Below, one piece after another: positions 1 to 6,286 of a stretch of 12,993 bases of DNA. Origin of the DNA: Elusimicrobiota bacterium. Its GTDB lineage: Bacteria; Elusimicrobiota; Elusimicrobia; UBA1565; UBA9628. The notes below the pieces were generated by a model that saw only the letters and a program-made list of their open reading frames with translations, did not search any database and was not told the DNA's origin. Where the stretch lies: contig JAMPYD010000024.1 in NCBI GenBank assembly GCA_023700845.1, forward strand, positions 1 to 12,993, in the 5' to 3' direction. Each line of letters opens with the position of its first letter. Position 1 is the stretch's first letter. A program made the position numbers and the translations under genes.

Positions 1-1121
1 AGGCTGTCGAACTGGACGTAGAAGCCGTCGACGAAGCTGTCGCCGTGGCAGTTGAGGCAGGCGGCCTTCATCTTGCCGCGGCGCTGCTGCCAGGTGAGTA
101 TGCTCGCCACCTTGCGCGTCACCTTGCGGTTGACGAGCGCGTCGCCCTCGCGGACCTTCTCGACCGTCTCGACGCTGTCGCCGACCTTGGGCAGGGCGCG
201 CGGCTCGGGGTAGTCCTCCTTGAAGCCGTCCGCGAAGACGACGAGGTTGAGCTTGGCGCTGACCGCGGGGCGCAAGGTCCAGCTGATGCGCTCGCCGACG
301 TCGTGGCTGTTGCCCTCGACCTTGCCGTCCTTGGTCATGTGGCCCGAGATGTGGCAGGAGGCGCAGGTCGGCGCCGCCGAGTAGTCCTTGCCGAGGATCC
401 ACGAGTCCTTGTCGAGCGCCATCTTGTCGCGGTTGGCGTTGAAGGCGATGCCGTGCTTGGACTCGTTGTAGATCTCGATCTGCGGATGGTCGGGGCCCAT
501 GTGGCACTTGCCGCAGTTTTCCGGGTTGCGCGCGGTCTTGGCCTCGAAGGAATGGCGCGAGTGGCAGGCGTTGCACGAGCCGCGCGAGCCGTCGGGGTTG
601 ATGCGGCCGATGCCGCTGTTGGGCCAGGTCTCGGGGTCGAGCACCGGCTTGCCCTCGGGGCCCTCGCGCAGGAGCGCGCCCTTGGCGTCCTTCTTGAACT
701 TGACCACGCCGCCGTGGCACTGCAGGCAGCCGTTGACGGCGTCGGCGTTGTTGCCCGGCATGCCCGCCGCCTTCTCGGCCAGCACGTTGTCGAGGCTGGC
801 GAGGATCTCGCCGGCCAGCGCGTGGTGGCTGCGGGAGAACTGCTCGTTCTCCTTCTCGTGGCACTTGGCGCAGTCCTTGGGCGTGACGATCATGGAGATG
901 CGCTCGCCGCGGTGGACCCAGGAGCCGGGGTTGTCCTTCTCCGCGCCGTGGCAGGCGAGGCAGTCGACGCCGTTCGCGGCGTGCTTGGAGCGGTCCCACT
1001 CCATCACGAGCGCCGCGGAGTGCTTGCGGTGGCAGTCGGCGCAGCTCTCGGCCGCGCGCGCCGCGGCCGGCAGCAAGGTCAGGAGAAAGGCGGCGGACAG
1101 GGACATCAAGGTGTTTTTCAT
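1..1121 (-). CDS. Octaheme c-type cytochrome, hydroxylamine oxidoreductase (HAO) family, partial (C-terminus beyond window)
   Basis: Secreted multiheme cytochrome; 373 residues are visible before the gene leaves the window. A Sec signal peptide (residues 1-23, ending ARA) is followed by eight CxxCH heme sites at Cys27, 54, 84, 132, 183, 203, 253 and 355. The segment after heme 6 (HMGPDHPQIEIY, then ESKHG) and the segment GERISWTLRP between hemes 7 and 8 are characteristic of the HAO/octaheme family. In that family the active-site heme is the fourth (here Cys132-His136) and the protein acts in the periplasm on hydroxylamine, hydrazine, NO or nitrite. The tyrosine that cross-links to heme P460 in true oxidising HAO lies after heme 8, outside the window, so oxidation versus reduction cannot be decided. 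The start is ATG with an AGAGG Shine-Dalgarno 5 nt upstream (1127-1131 on the plus strand). It may be longer than eight hemes. The family call is firm; the substrate is unknown. Confidence 0.9.
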   Translation of the reverse strand, partial: MKNTLMSLSAAFLLTLLPAAARAAESCADCHRKHSAALVMEWDRSKHAANGVDCLACHGAEKDNPGSWVHRGERISMIVTPKDCAKCHEKENEQFSRSHHALAGEILASLDNVLAEKAAGMPGNNADAVNGCLQCHGGVVKFKKDAKGALLREGPEGKPVLDPETWPNSGIGRINPDGSRGSCNACHSRHSFEAKTARNPENCGKCHMGPDHPQIEIYNESKHGIAFNANRDKMALDKDSWILGKDYSAAPTCASCHISGHMTKDGKVEGNSHDVGERISWTLRPAVSAKLNLVVFADGFKEDYPEPRALPKVGDSVETVEKVREGDALVNRKVTRKVASILTWQQRRGKMKAACLNCHGDSFVDGFYVQFDS

Positions 1122-1143
1122 GTGAACCTCTGGGAAGCCGGTA

Positions 1144-1165
1144 ATTCGGATTCCAATATCCGAAT
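1144..1165. promoter_or_regulatory. Perfect inverted repeat, candidate operator for the HAO-family gene
   Basis: ATTCGGAT (1144-1151), a 6-bp spacer and ATCCGAAT (1158-1165) form a perfect 8-bp dyad centred about 33 bp upstream of the cytochrome start codon. On the minus strand a weak sigma70-like pair, TTGCCC (1193-1188) and CATTAT (1169-1164) with 18-bp spacing, would place transcription start inside or next to the dyad. That is typical of a repressor site. No regulator gene is nearby, and the cognate factor (a redox or NO sensor is only a guess) is unknown. Confidence 0.5.
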
Positions 1166-1206
1166 AATGGACAAGATTCGCCCTTCGGGGCAATTCCATT
1201 CCACGG

Positions 1207-1227
1207 CGCGGCCGAGAACTCGGCGCG
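1207..1227 (-). terminator. GC-rich stem-loop after the substrate-binding-protein gene
   Basis: Seven nucleotides past the stop of the substrate-binding-protein gene, CGCG plus CCGAG (1207-1216) pair with CTCGG plus CGCG (1219-1227), leaving one bulged base and a tiny loop. No U-rich tract follows, so this is at best a weak intrinsic terminator or an mRNA 3'-end stabiliser. It also lies between the upstream operon and the cytochrome promoter, where a transcription boundary would be expected. Confidence 0.35.
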
Positions 1228-1233
1228 AGCGGG

Positions 1234-2970
1234 CTATTCCTTCCGGAGATCCCGAAACAGGCTCATGGAGGGGGCGCCGGGGAGCGTCGGGTTGAAGACA
1301 TATCCCTTCACCCAAGATCGCTGGACCCTCACGCCGGCGGCCTCGGCGACGGGAATTTGCGGGATATCCTCGTACCAGAGGCGCTGGAGCCGGCGGTACA
1401 AGCGCTCGCGCTCCTTCGGATCCCCCGCCGCGACGGCCGCTTCGATGAGGCGGTCCGCCTCGGGGCTGACGTAGCCCGTCACCTTGCCGGCGTAGCTGCT
1501 GTGCATCATCCCGTGAAAGAGGGGGTGAGGATCGAGCGTCGTGAACTGAGCGACGTCCAGGAGGAGGGTCGCCTTCTTCGTCGCGTAGAACTCGATGGAT
1601 GTGCCGATCTGAACCGCCCGGATATCGACGTGGAACTTGGGATTCAGCCGTTCGAGGCCGCGCTGTATCATCAGCGCGACGACCTGGTCCTTGGCCTTGC
1701 CGGACGAGTAATGGAAGGTGAACCGGAAGCCCTTCTCCCAGAGCCGCCCGCCCCAGGCCTTTTTCAGATGCTCCCCGGCCCGCGCCGGATCGTAAGAGTA
1801 CCCCGCCTGCTCGGGGTCGAAGCCCGGAAGCCCGCGCGGAACGGGCCCACGCGCGCGGCGCCCGCCGCCCATCACGTCCCGGACGAAGCCGTCGTAGTCG
1901 ATGAGGCTGGCGACGGCCTTGCGCACGTCCGGATCCTTGAAGAAGTCCGGCGGGATGCCCTCGCCGTCGAGCCGGCCGGAGCCGCTGAAGGGGTTTCCGG
2001 CCGTGCTGATCGCGAGGTTGAAGGCGACCACTTCCTCGAATCCGATCAGCGGAAGGTTGTCGAGCACCTGCACGCCTTCCATGTCCTTGAGAAGCGTGCG
2101 CTGGGCGCTCTCGGCGTAGATCACGTCCGCGTCGCCCGCGCCCAAGGACAGGCGCCTCACATTGAAGTCCTCGACGGTCTTGATGACGACGCGCTTGAGC
2201 CGGGCGGGCCCTCGCCAGTAACCGTCGTGCCGGACAAGGTGGATGGCGCGGTCCGTGGCGTCCCAGCGTTCGACGCGAAACGGGCCGGTGCAGTCCACCC
2301 CGAAGCGCAGGGGGCTGTCCTCGCGCTTGCGGTTGTTGTAGCGGGCGAGCGTCTCCCCCCTGCCGTCCCAGTCGTTTTGAGCGACGGTTCCTTTTTTCGC
2401 CAAGACGGCTCCGAACCGGGCCAGCAGGGCGAGGAACGGCGCGTAGGGACGCTCCAGCGTGACGACAAGATCGTTTCCTTCGACGCGGATCGCCTGATCC
2501 GCGCGCCGGAACACGTCGGGCCGAAGCACGCCCGCGGCGTCGCGCGTGGAGTTGAGGCCGAGGATCGGCTGCAGCAGTTCCTGGGACGGCCCGTTGTCCC
2601 GATCGAGGAGAAGAAAGCGCAGCAGCGAGTACTTCACGTCCTCCGGGGACATCAGGCTTCCGTCGTGGAAACGCACGCCCCGGCGCAGATGAAACCGGTA
2701 CGATCGCCCATCCGCGGAGATCTGGCCGTTCTCCCGGGACGGCACGCTGGTCGCCAGCCCCGGAGCCAGGGCCGGCGCGGCGCCCTCGACGGTGGTCACC
2801 AGGTACTCGCAGACGTTGGCGAGCAAGCCCCGGCTTTGAAGGTTGTACGCGTTCGCCGGGTCCACGGAATTCGGCTCGACGGCGTTGAGGACGACGAGCG
2901 TGTCCGGATTTTTGACGGCGGAAAACGCCGGAGCGGCGGCGAGCAGGAGCGCCAGGGCTGTTTTAATCAT
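1234..2970 (-). CDS. ABC transporter substrate-binding protein, family 5 (peptide/nickel type)
   Basis: Periplasmic solute-binding protein of 578 residues, the usual length for the OppA/DppA/NikA family (SBP_bac_5). Residues 1-18 form a short Sec signal peptide (MIKTALALLLAAAPAFSA). Family hallmarks follow in order: an N-terminal strand with VEPNSVDPANAY, the block SYRFHLRRGVRFHDGS followed by SPEDVKYSL, TGPFRVERWD, the YWRG segment, DPDVRKAV with DYDGFVRDV, and a C-terminal P-Q-I-P-V region. No lipobox cysteine is seen, so the protein should be free in the periplasm. The gene starts 5 nt after the stop of the HEAT-cyclophilin lipoprotein gene and has no clear Shine-Dalgarno, so translation is probably coupled. 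No permease or ATPase genes adjoin it, making it an orphan component whose ligand cannot be told. The GC content is visibly lower than in the threonine genes. Confidence 0.9.
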   Translation of the reverse strand: MIKTALALLLAAAPAFSAVKNPDTLVVLNAVEPNSVDPANAYNLQSRGLLANVCEYLVTTVEGAAPALAPGLATSVPSRENGQISADGRSYRFHLRRGVRFHDGSLMSPEDVKYSLLRFLLLDRDNGPSQELLQPILGLNSTRDAAGVLRPDVFRRADQAIRVEGNDLVVTLERPYAPFLALLARFGAVLAKKGTVAQNDWDGRGETLARYNNRKREDSPLRFGVDCTGPFRVERWDATDRAIHLVRHDGYWRGPARLKRVVIKTVEDFNVRRLSLGAGDADVIYAESAQRTLLKDMEGVQVLDNLPLIGFEEVVAFNLAISTAGNPFSGSGRLDGEGIPPDFFKDPDVRKAVASLIDYDGFVRDVMGGGRRARGPVPRGLPGFDPEQAGYSYDPARAGEHLKKAWGGRLWEKGFRFTFHYSSGKAKDQVVALMIQRGLERLNPKFHVDIRAVQIGTSIEFYATKKATLLLDVAQFTTLDPHPLFHGMMHSSYAGKVTGYVSPEADRLIEAAVAAGDPKERERLYRRLQRLWYEDIPQIPVAEAAGVRVQRSWVKGYVFNPTLPGAPSMSLFRDLRKE

Positions 2971-2975
2971 GGCGG

Positions 2976-4700
2976 TCAGCGCAGCCGCGCCGCGAGGATT
3001 TTGTCGCCGGGCTGGAGCTCGTCGAGGACGTCCATGCCCGCGGTCACGCGGCCGAAGGCCGTGTAGCGGCCGTCGAGGTGGGGCGTGGGCACGAGGCTGA
3101 CGAAGAGCTGGCAGCCGCCCGTGTCGGGGCCGGCCTTGGGCATGCCGAGCGTCCCCCGCAGAAACGGAAGGCGGTTGACCTCGTCGACGAGGCGGAAGCC
3201 GTCGTCGCCCCAGCCCGAGCCGCGCGGGTCGCCGCCCTGCACGACGAAGGCGGTCACGACGCGGTGCCAGACCGTGCCGTCATAGACGCCGCGGCGCGCC
3301 GCGTCGGCGATCGCGGCGGCGGTGTTGGGCGCGGCGTCCTTGTCGAGGAACAGCTCGACGGTCCCCCGCTGCGTCTCGAGAACCATAGTGGGGGACGCGG
3401 ACAGCGGCGGGAACGTCTTGGGCGGTTCGAGGGCGGGGCCGGCCTTGACCGTCACGCCGGAGGCCTTGAGCGCCTTGCGCAGGGAATCGCGGACCTCGGC
3501 GGTCAGGCCGGGGCGCTCCCACGCCGAGCGCAGGGCGCCCGCGAAAGCCGGGGACTTGCGCTCGGTCGCGGCGTCGACGGCCGTGCCGAGAAGCTCGAGC
3601 GGGGCCTTCGGATCGCGCAGGACGCCCTCGATCGCGGCCGCGGCGAGCGGCGACGTCGACGCGGCCAGGGACTCGAGCGCCTGGGCGGCGACGCGGGCGT
3701 CTGGGTCGGCGACGCCGGCGCTCAGGATCGCGTCGGAGCCGGGGAGGAGGGCGCTCGCCTCGTAGGCGCGGGAGCGGATCCACCAGTGCGGGTCTTGGCG
3801 GGCGGCCGAGAGGCGGGAGGCCTCGGCGGCGCCGCGGAGCTTGGCGAGGGCGAGGAGGGCGCGGCCGCGGGGCATGGGGCCGTCCGTGTCGGCCATCTTC
3901 TCCAAACGGACGGCCAACGAAGCGTCGCCGGTCGCGGCGACGGCGTCGGCGGCGGCGGCGCGGACGTGATGCGAGGGGTCGAGAAATACCGACGAGGGGA
4001 GTTCTCCCGCGGCCTTGGCGGCGCCGTAACCGGCGGCCGCCTCGCCGCGGACGTAGGGGTCGGGGTCGGATAAAAGGGAAACGTCGACGCGACGGCCCAG
4101 CTTCGTCAACGAACGAACGGCAAAAAGACGGGTGACCTTGTGGGTGTCCTTCACGGCCAGCGTCAACATCTTCTCGGCGCGGATATCAGGAAAACGAGTG
4201 AACGCGTAGTTCGCTCGCCAACGGACCTCGGGGTCGGAGTCGACGGCGAGCGTCAACAGCTTATTGAGGCTTGCCGTCGAGTACTCGGGCACCCTCTTCA
4301 GGAATCTTCTTCGGAACAAGGCCAAAGCGACTTCGCCTCTCACGCCGGCGTCGATGTCGGTGGCGGCGGACAGCAGGGTATCCTCGACGTTCATGCCGCC
4401 GGTTTTGCCCAGCGCCTCCACGGCGGCGCGGCGCACGCTCGCTTCGGGGTCGGAGACGGCGGGGATCAGGGCCTCGGCGGCGGACTCGCGCAGGGAGATC
4501 GAGACGGCGGGCTCGGGCTCGCCCTCGGGAACCTCGGCGAGGCCGAGCTGGCCCAGGTCCCACGCGGCGCGCGCGCGGAGCGCGGCGTCCGTCGAGCCCA
4601 GCCCGGCGCGAAGCGACGCCAGGCGGGCCGGCGCCGTCCGGCGCGAGGCGCCGCCGCAGGCCGTCAGGACGAGGAGGCCGGCGAGAGCGAGCGCGCGCAC
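2976..4700 (-). CDS. Lipoprotein with HEAT repeats fused to a cyclophilin-type peptidyl-prolyl isomerase
   Basis: A 574-residue exported lipoprotein. The signal peptide ends in lipobox LTAC (Cys15). Residues about 30-400 hold around nine HEAT-like repeats with the signature D-P-x-x-x-V-R-x-x-A (for example SDPEASVRRAAVEAL and SDPDPYVRGEAA). Residues about 430-574 are a cyclophilin domain: GTVELFL, then WHRVVTAFVVQGGDP, then GCQLFVSLVPTPHLDGRYTAFG. Arg480, Phe485 and Gln488 reproduce the spacing of CypA Arg55, Phe60 and Gln63, so cis-trans prolyl isomerase activity is likely. It probably works as an envelope folding factor, with the HEAT solenoid as a client or partner platform (inference). 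The start is GTG, 6 nt after a TATAAT box, suggesting a leaderless mRNA. It is the first gene of a pair with the substrate-binding protein. An ordinary fusion in several phyla, but its partner is unknown. Confidence 0.9.
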   Translation of the reverse strand: MRALALAGLLVLTACGGASRRTAPARLASLRAGLGSTDAALRARAAWDLGQLGLAEVPEGEPEPAVSISLRESAAEALIPAVSDPEASVRRAAVEALGKTGGMNVEDTLLSAATDIDAGVRGEVALALFRRRFLKRVPEYSTASLNKLLTLAVDSDPEVRWRANYAFTRFPDIRAEKMLTLAVKDTHKVTRLFAVRSLTKLGRRVDVSLLSDPDPYVRGEAAAGYGAAKAAGELPSSVFLDPSHHVRAAAADAVAATGDASLAVRLEKMADTDGPMPRGRALLALAKLRGAAEASRLSAARQDPHWWIRSRAYEASALLPGSDAILSAGVADPDARVAAQALESLAASTSPLAAAAIEGVLRDPKAPLELLGTAVDAATERKSPAFAGALRSAWERPGLTAEVRDSLRKALKASGVTVKAGPALEPPKTFPPLSASPTMVLETQRGTVELFLDKDAAPNTAAAIADAARRGVYDGTVWHRVVTAFVVQGGDPRGSGWGDDGFRLVDEVNRLPFLRGTLGMPKAGPDTGGCQLFVSLVPTPHLDGRYTAFGRVTAGMDVLDELQPGDKILAARLR

Positions 4701-4729
4701 GCCCCGATTATATATCCTTAGTGCCGCCC
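4701..4729. promoter_or_regulatory. 29-bp divergent promoter region
   Basis: Only 29 bp separate the GTG of the HEAT-cyclophilin gene (minus) from the ATG of the lipoprotein gene (plus). On the minus strand TATAAT (4712-4707) is followed by six bases and then the GTG, putting +1 on the start codon. On the plus strand the overlapping TATATC (4711-4716) is the only -10 candidate; it would give a leader of about 7 nt. Neither gene has a Shine-Dalgarno, and the -35 of each would lie inside the other gene. Confidence 0.55.
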
Positions 4730-5635
4730 ATGCGACGAACTCCCCTTTTCGCCGTCATCGCCCTGCTCCTCGCGTCCTGCGTCACGATCGAGCCGCCGCC
4801 CAATCCGCGCGGGGCGGTCAAGCCCGGCCAGCGCCTGATCGTCCTGGTCCATCAGGCCCCGGGGCCGTGGATCGTGGCCGACCCCGACTCCAAGGCGGAA
4901 TCCGCGATGAAGATGCTGCCGCTGGGCACCTTCCTGCAGGGCGTGCAGGAGGAGAGGATCAACACCCTCTCGAAGGAGATCCAGCCGTATCTGCCCCGCC
5001 CGCGCTACGACCAGGCCGTCGAGGCCGCGCTGATCCAGTCCCTCAAGGCCGCGCACGACGGCCCGGTTCAGACCGCCGCCGAGGCCGGCATCGCCCCGGC
5101 CCAGCGCAAGGACTGGAACGCGGCGTCCGACCAGCTCGACTGGCGCCGCAAGTACTACTTCACGGACCCGTCCATCCCCTCGCCGCGCGATTACTCGAAG
5201 CTCCTCTCGCTCGACGACGCCGTCGTCGTCGAGGTGAACCTCTCCTTCGGCCTCGAGCCCGACGCGCAGGACCGGACCCTGCCCCTGCTGTCCGCCGCCG
5301 CGCGCGCCTACCGCGCCGACACCACGCGCATGCTGTGGAGCCGCGAGGAGCGCCTGAGCGACACGACCTCGTCCTCGACGCTCACCGAGTTCCGCGCCGC
5401 GCCCGTGGAGCTCACGGACCGCCTGTACGTCATGTCCGTCCCGCTCGCGGGAAAAATCGCGGCGGGGCTCGCCCAGGACGCGGGGCTGAGGCCGGCGGCG
5501 CCGCCGCGCCGCGCCGACCCGCCCCCCGCGCCGGGCCTCCTCGATCTGTCCTCCCCCGCTCCCGTCGCGGCGCCGTCCGCTCCGCCCGCCCCGGTCGAGC
5601 CGGAAAAGCCGCAAGCGACCAGCCCTTCCCAGTGA
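4730..5635 (+). CDS. Putative lipoprotein of unknown function
   Basis: I do not recognise this family. The product is 301 residues with a lipoprotein signal: a hydrophobic stretch followed by LASC, lipid-accepting Cys17. The middle (about residues 30-245) looks like a folded mixed alpha/beta domain; an aromatic-basic patch (DWRRKYYFTDP) follows a Lys/Gln/Ala-rich helix region, and a strand-like segment reads DDAVVVEVNLSFG. The last 50 or so residues are a low-complexity Pro/Ala-rich tail ending in Gln, probably unstructured and periplasm-spanning. No catalytic motif is visible. The stop overlaps the GTG of the following SDR gene by 4 nt (GTGA), so the two are co-translated. The ATG is chosen because it gives a complete lipoprotein signal; the reading frame is open further upstream, but that part is antisense to the HEAT-cyclophilin gene. 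Confidence 0.8.
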   Translation: MRRTPLFAVIALLLASCVTIEPPPNPRGAVKPGQRLIVLVHQAPGPWIVADPDSKAESAMKMLPLGTFLQGVQEERINTLSKEIQPYLPRPRYDQAVEAALIQSLKAAHDGPVQTAAEAGIAPAQRKDWNAASDQLDWRRKYYFTDPSIPSPRDYSKLLSLDDAVVVEVNLSFGLEPDAQDRTLPLLSAAARAYRADTTRMLWSREERLSDTTSSSTLTEFRAAPVELTDRLYVMSVPLAGKIAAGLAQDAGLRPAAPPRRADPPPAPGLLDLSSPAPVAAPSAPPAPVEPEKPQATSPSQ

Positions 5636-6282
5636 GGAGCGTCGTCGCGGCCGTCGCGGGCGCCACCGGGCTCGTCGGAAGCCGCGTGCTCCGCCGCCTG
5701 CTCGACGACCCCGGGACCGCGCGCGTGATCGCGCCGACGCGCCGCCCGCTGCCGGCGCACCCGAAGCTCGACAACCCGATCATCGCGTCCGGGTGGCCGG
5801 CGCCGGCGGGGCTCGACGAGGCCTACGGCTGCCTCGGCACCACGCGCGGGGACGCGGGTAGCGCGGACGCTTTTCGCGCCGTGGACCTCGACCTGACCGT
5901 CGCCTTCGCGCGGGCGGCGAAGGCGGGCGGCGCGCGCCGCTTCGGCCTCGTCTCCTCCGCCGGCGCGAACGCCGCCTCCCTCTTCCTGTATCCGCGGACC
6001 AAGGGAGAGGCGGAGAAGGCGGTCGCGGGGCTCGGCTTCGAGACCTGCGTGATCGCGCGGCCGTCCCTGCTGCTCGGCGAGCGCGCCCGGCCCCGGCCCG
6101 CGGAGAGGCTCGGCGAGGCGGTCCTCGGCCTCGCGGCGCCGCTGCTCGTCGGCCCGTGGCGGAAGTACCGCGCGATCTCCGCGGACGCCGTCGCCGCCGC
6201 GCTGATCGCCTCGGTGCGGGGACGCTTCCCCGGCGCGTTGACGCTCGAGTCCGACGCGCTTCAGGGTCATTTAGTAGAATAA
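5632..6282 (+). CDS. Atypical short-chain dehydrogenase (NAD(P)-binding Rossmann protein, HTATIP2/TIP30-like)
   Basis: Small NAD(P)-binding protein, 216 residues, the size of the HTATIP2-like atypical SDR group. The Rossmann glycine motif GATGLVG is at residues 10-16, with an Arg-rich loop after the second strand (TRRPL) that would favour NADP. The central block CLGTT (about 64-68) and SSAGA (about 106-110) precede the catalytic pair Tyr120-x-x-x-Lys124 (YPRTK), so both SDR catalytic residues are kept. The tail lacks a large substrate domain, typical of this group. The GTG start at 5632 overlaps the lipoprotein stop by 4 nt; no in-frame ATG or better start lies nearby. It ends 4 nt before hom, and its last codons (TTA GTA GAA TAA) contain the presumed hom -10 box. 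The substrate is unknown, and membership of the threonine operon is by position only. Confidence 0.82.
   Translation: MRSVVAAVAGATGLVGSRVLRRLLDDPGTARVIAPTRRPLPAHPKLDNPIIASGWPAPAGLDEAYGCLGTTRGDAGSADAFRAVDLDLTVAFARAAKAGGARRFGLVSSAGANAASLFLYPRTKGEAEKAVAGLGFETCVIARPSLLLGERARPRPAERLGEAVLGLAAPLLVGPWRKYRAISADAVAAALIASVRGRFPGALTLESDALQGHLVE
6275..6280 (+). promoter_or_regulatory. -10 box (TAGAAT) for leaderless transcription of hom
   Basis: TAGAAT is followed by exactly six bases (AAGCGT) and the ATG of hom, so a sigma70-type start would fall on the A of the start codon. There is no Shine-Dalgarno for hom. The box lies inside the last codons of the SDR gene, which use TTA and GTA, rare in this GC-rich window. 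No convincing -35 is visible. It would allow the threonine genes to be transcribed independently of the two genes upstream. Confidence 0.5.
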
Positions 6283-6286
6283 GCGT

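Noticed and set aside
1180..1191. GCCC-TTCG-GGGC mini hairpin upstream of the cytochrome gene
   Set aside because: Only four base pairs and no T run on either strand; too weak to call a terminator.
45..1295. Long plus-strand reading frame opposite the cytochrome gene
   Set aside because: It is the antisense shadow of the octaheme cytochrome, whose eight CxxCH sites and signal peptide are on the minus strand.
1118..1315. 65-codon minus-strand frame across the 1122-1233 gap
   Set aside because: No ribosome binding site, overlaps the end of the binding-protein gene, and the composition is that of non-coding sequence.
1357..3066. 569-codon plus-strand frame opposite the substrate-binding protein
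   Set aside because: Low-complexity Arg/Ala/Val-rich translation without domains; produced by GC-rich third positions of the minus-strand gene.
4264..5631. Upstream extensions of the lipoprotein and SDR frames
   Set aside because: The extra sequence is antisense to the HEAT-cyclophilin gene or lies inside the lipoprotein gene; Arg/Pro-rich and without a domain. The lipobox and Rossmann motif set the true starts.
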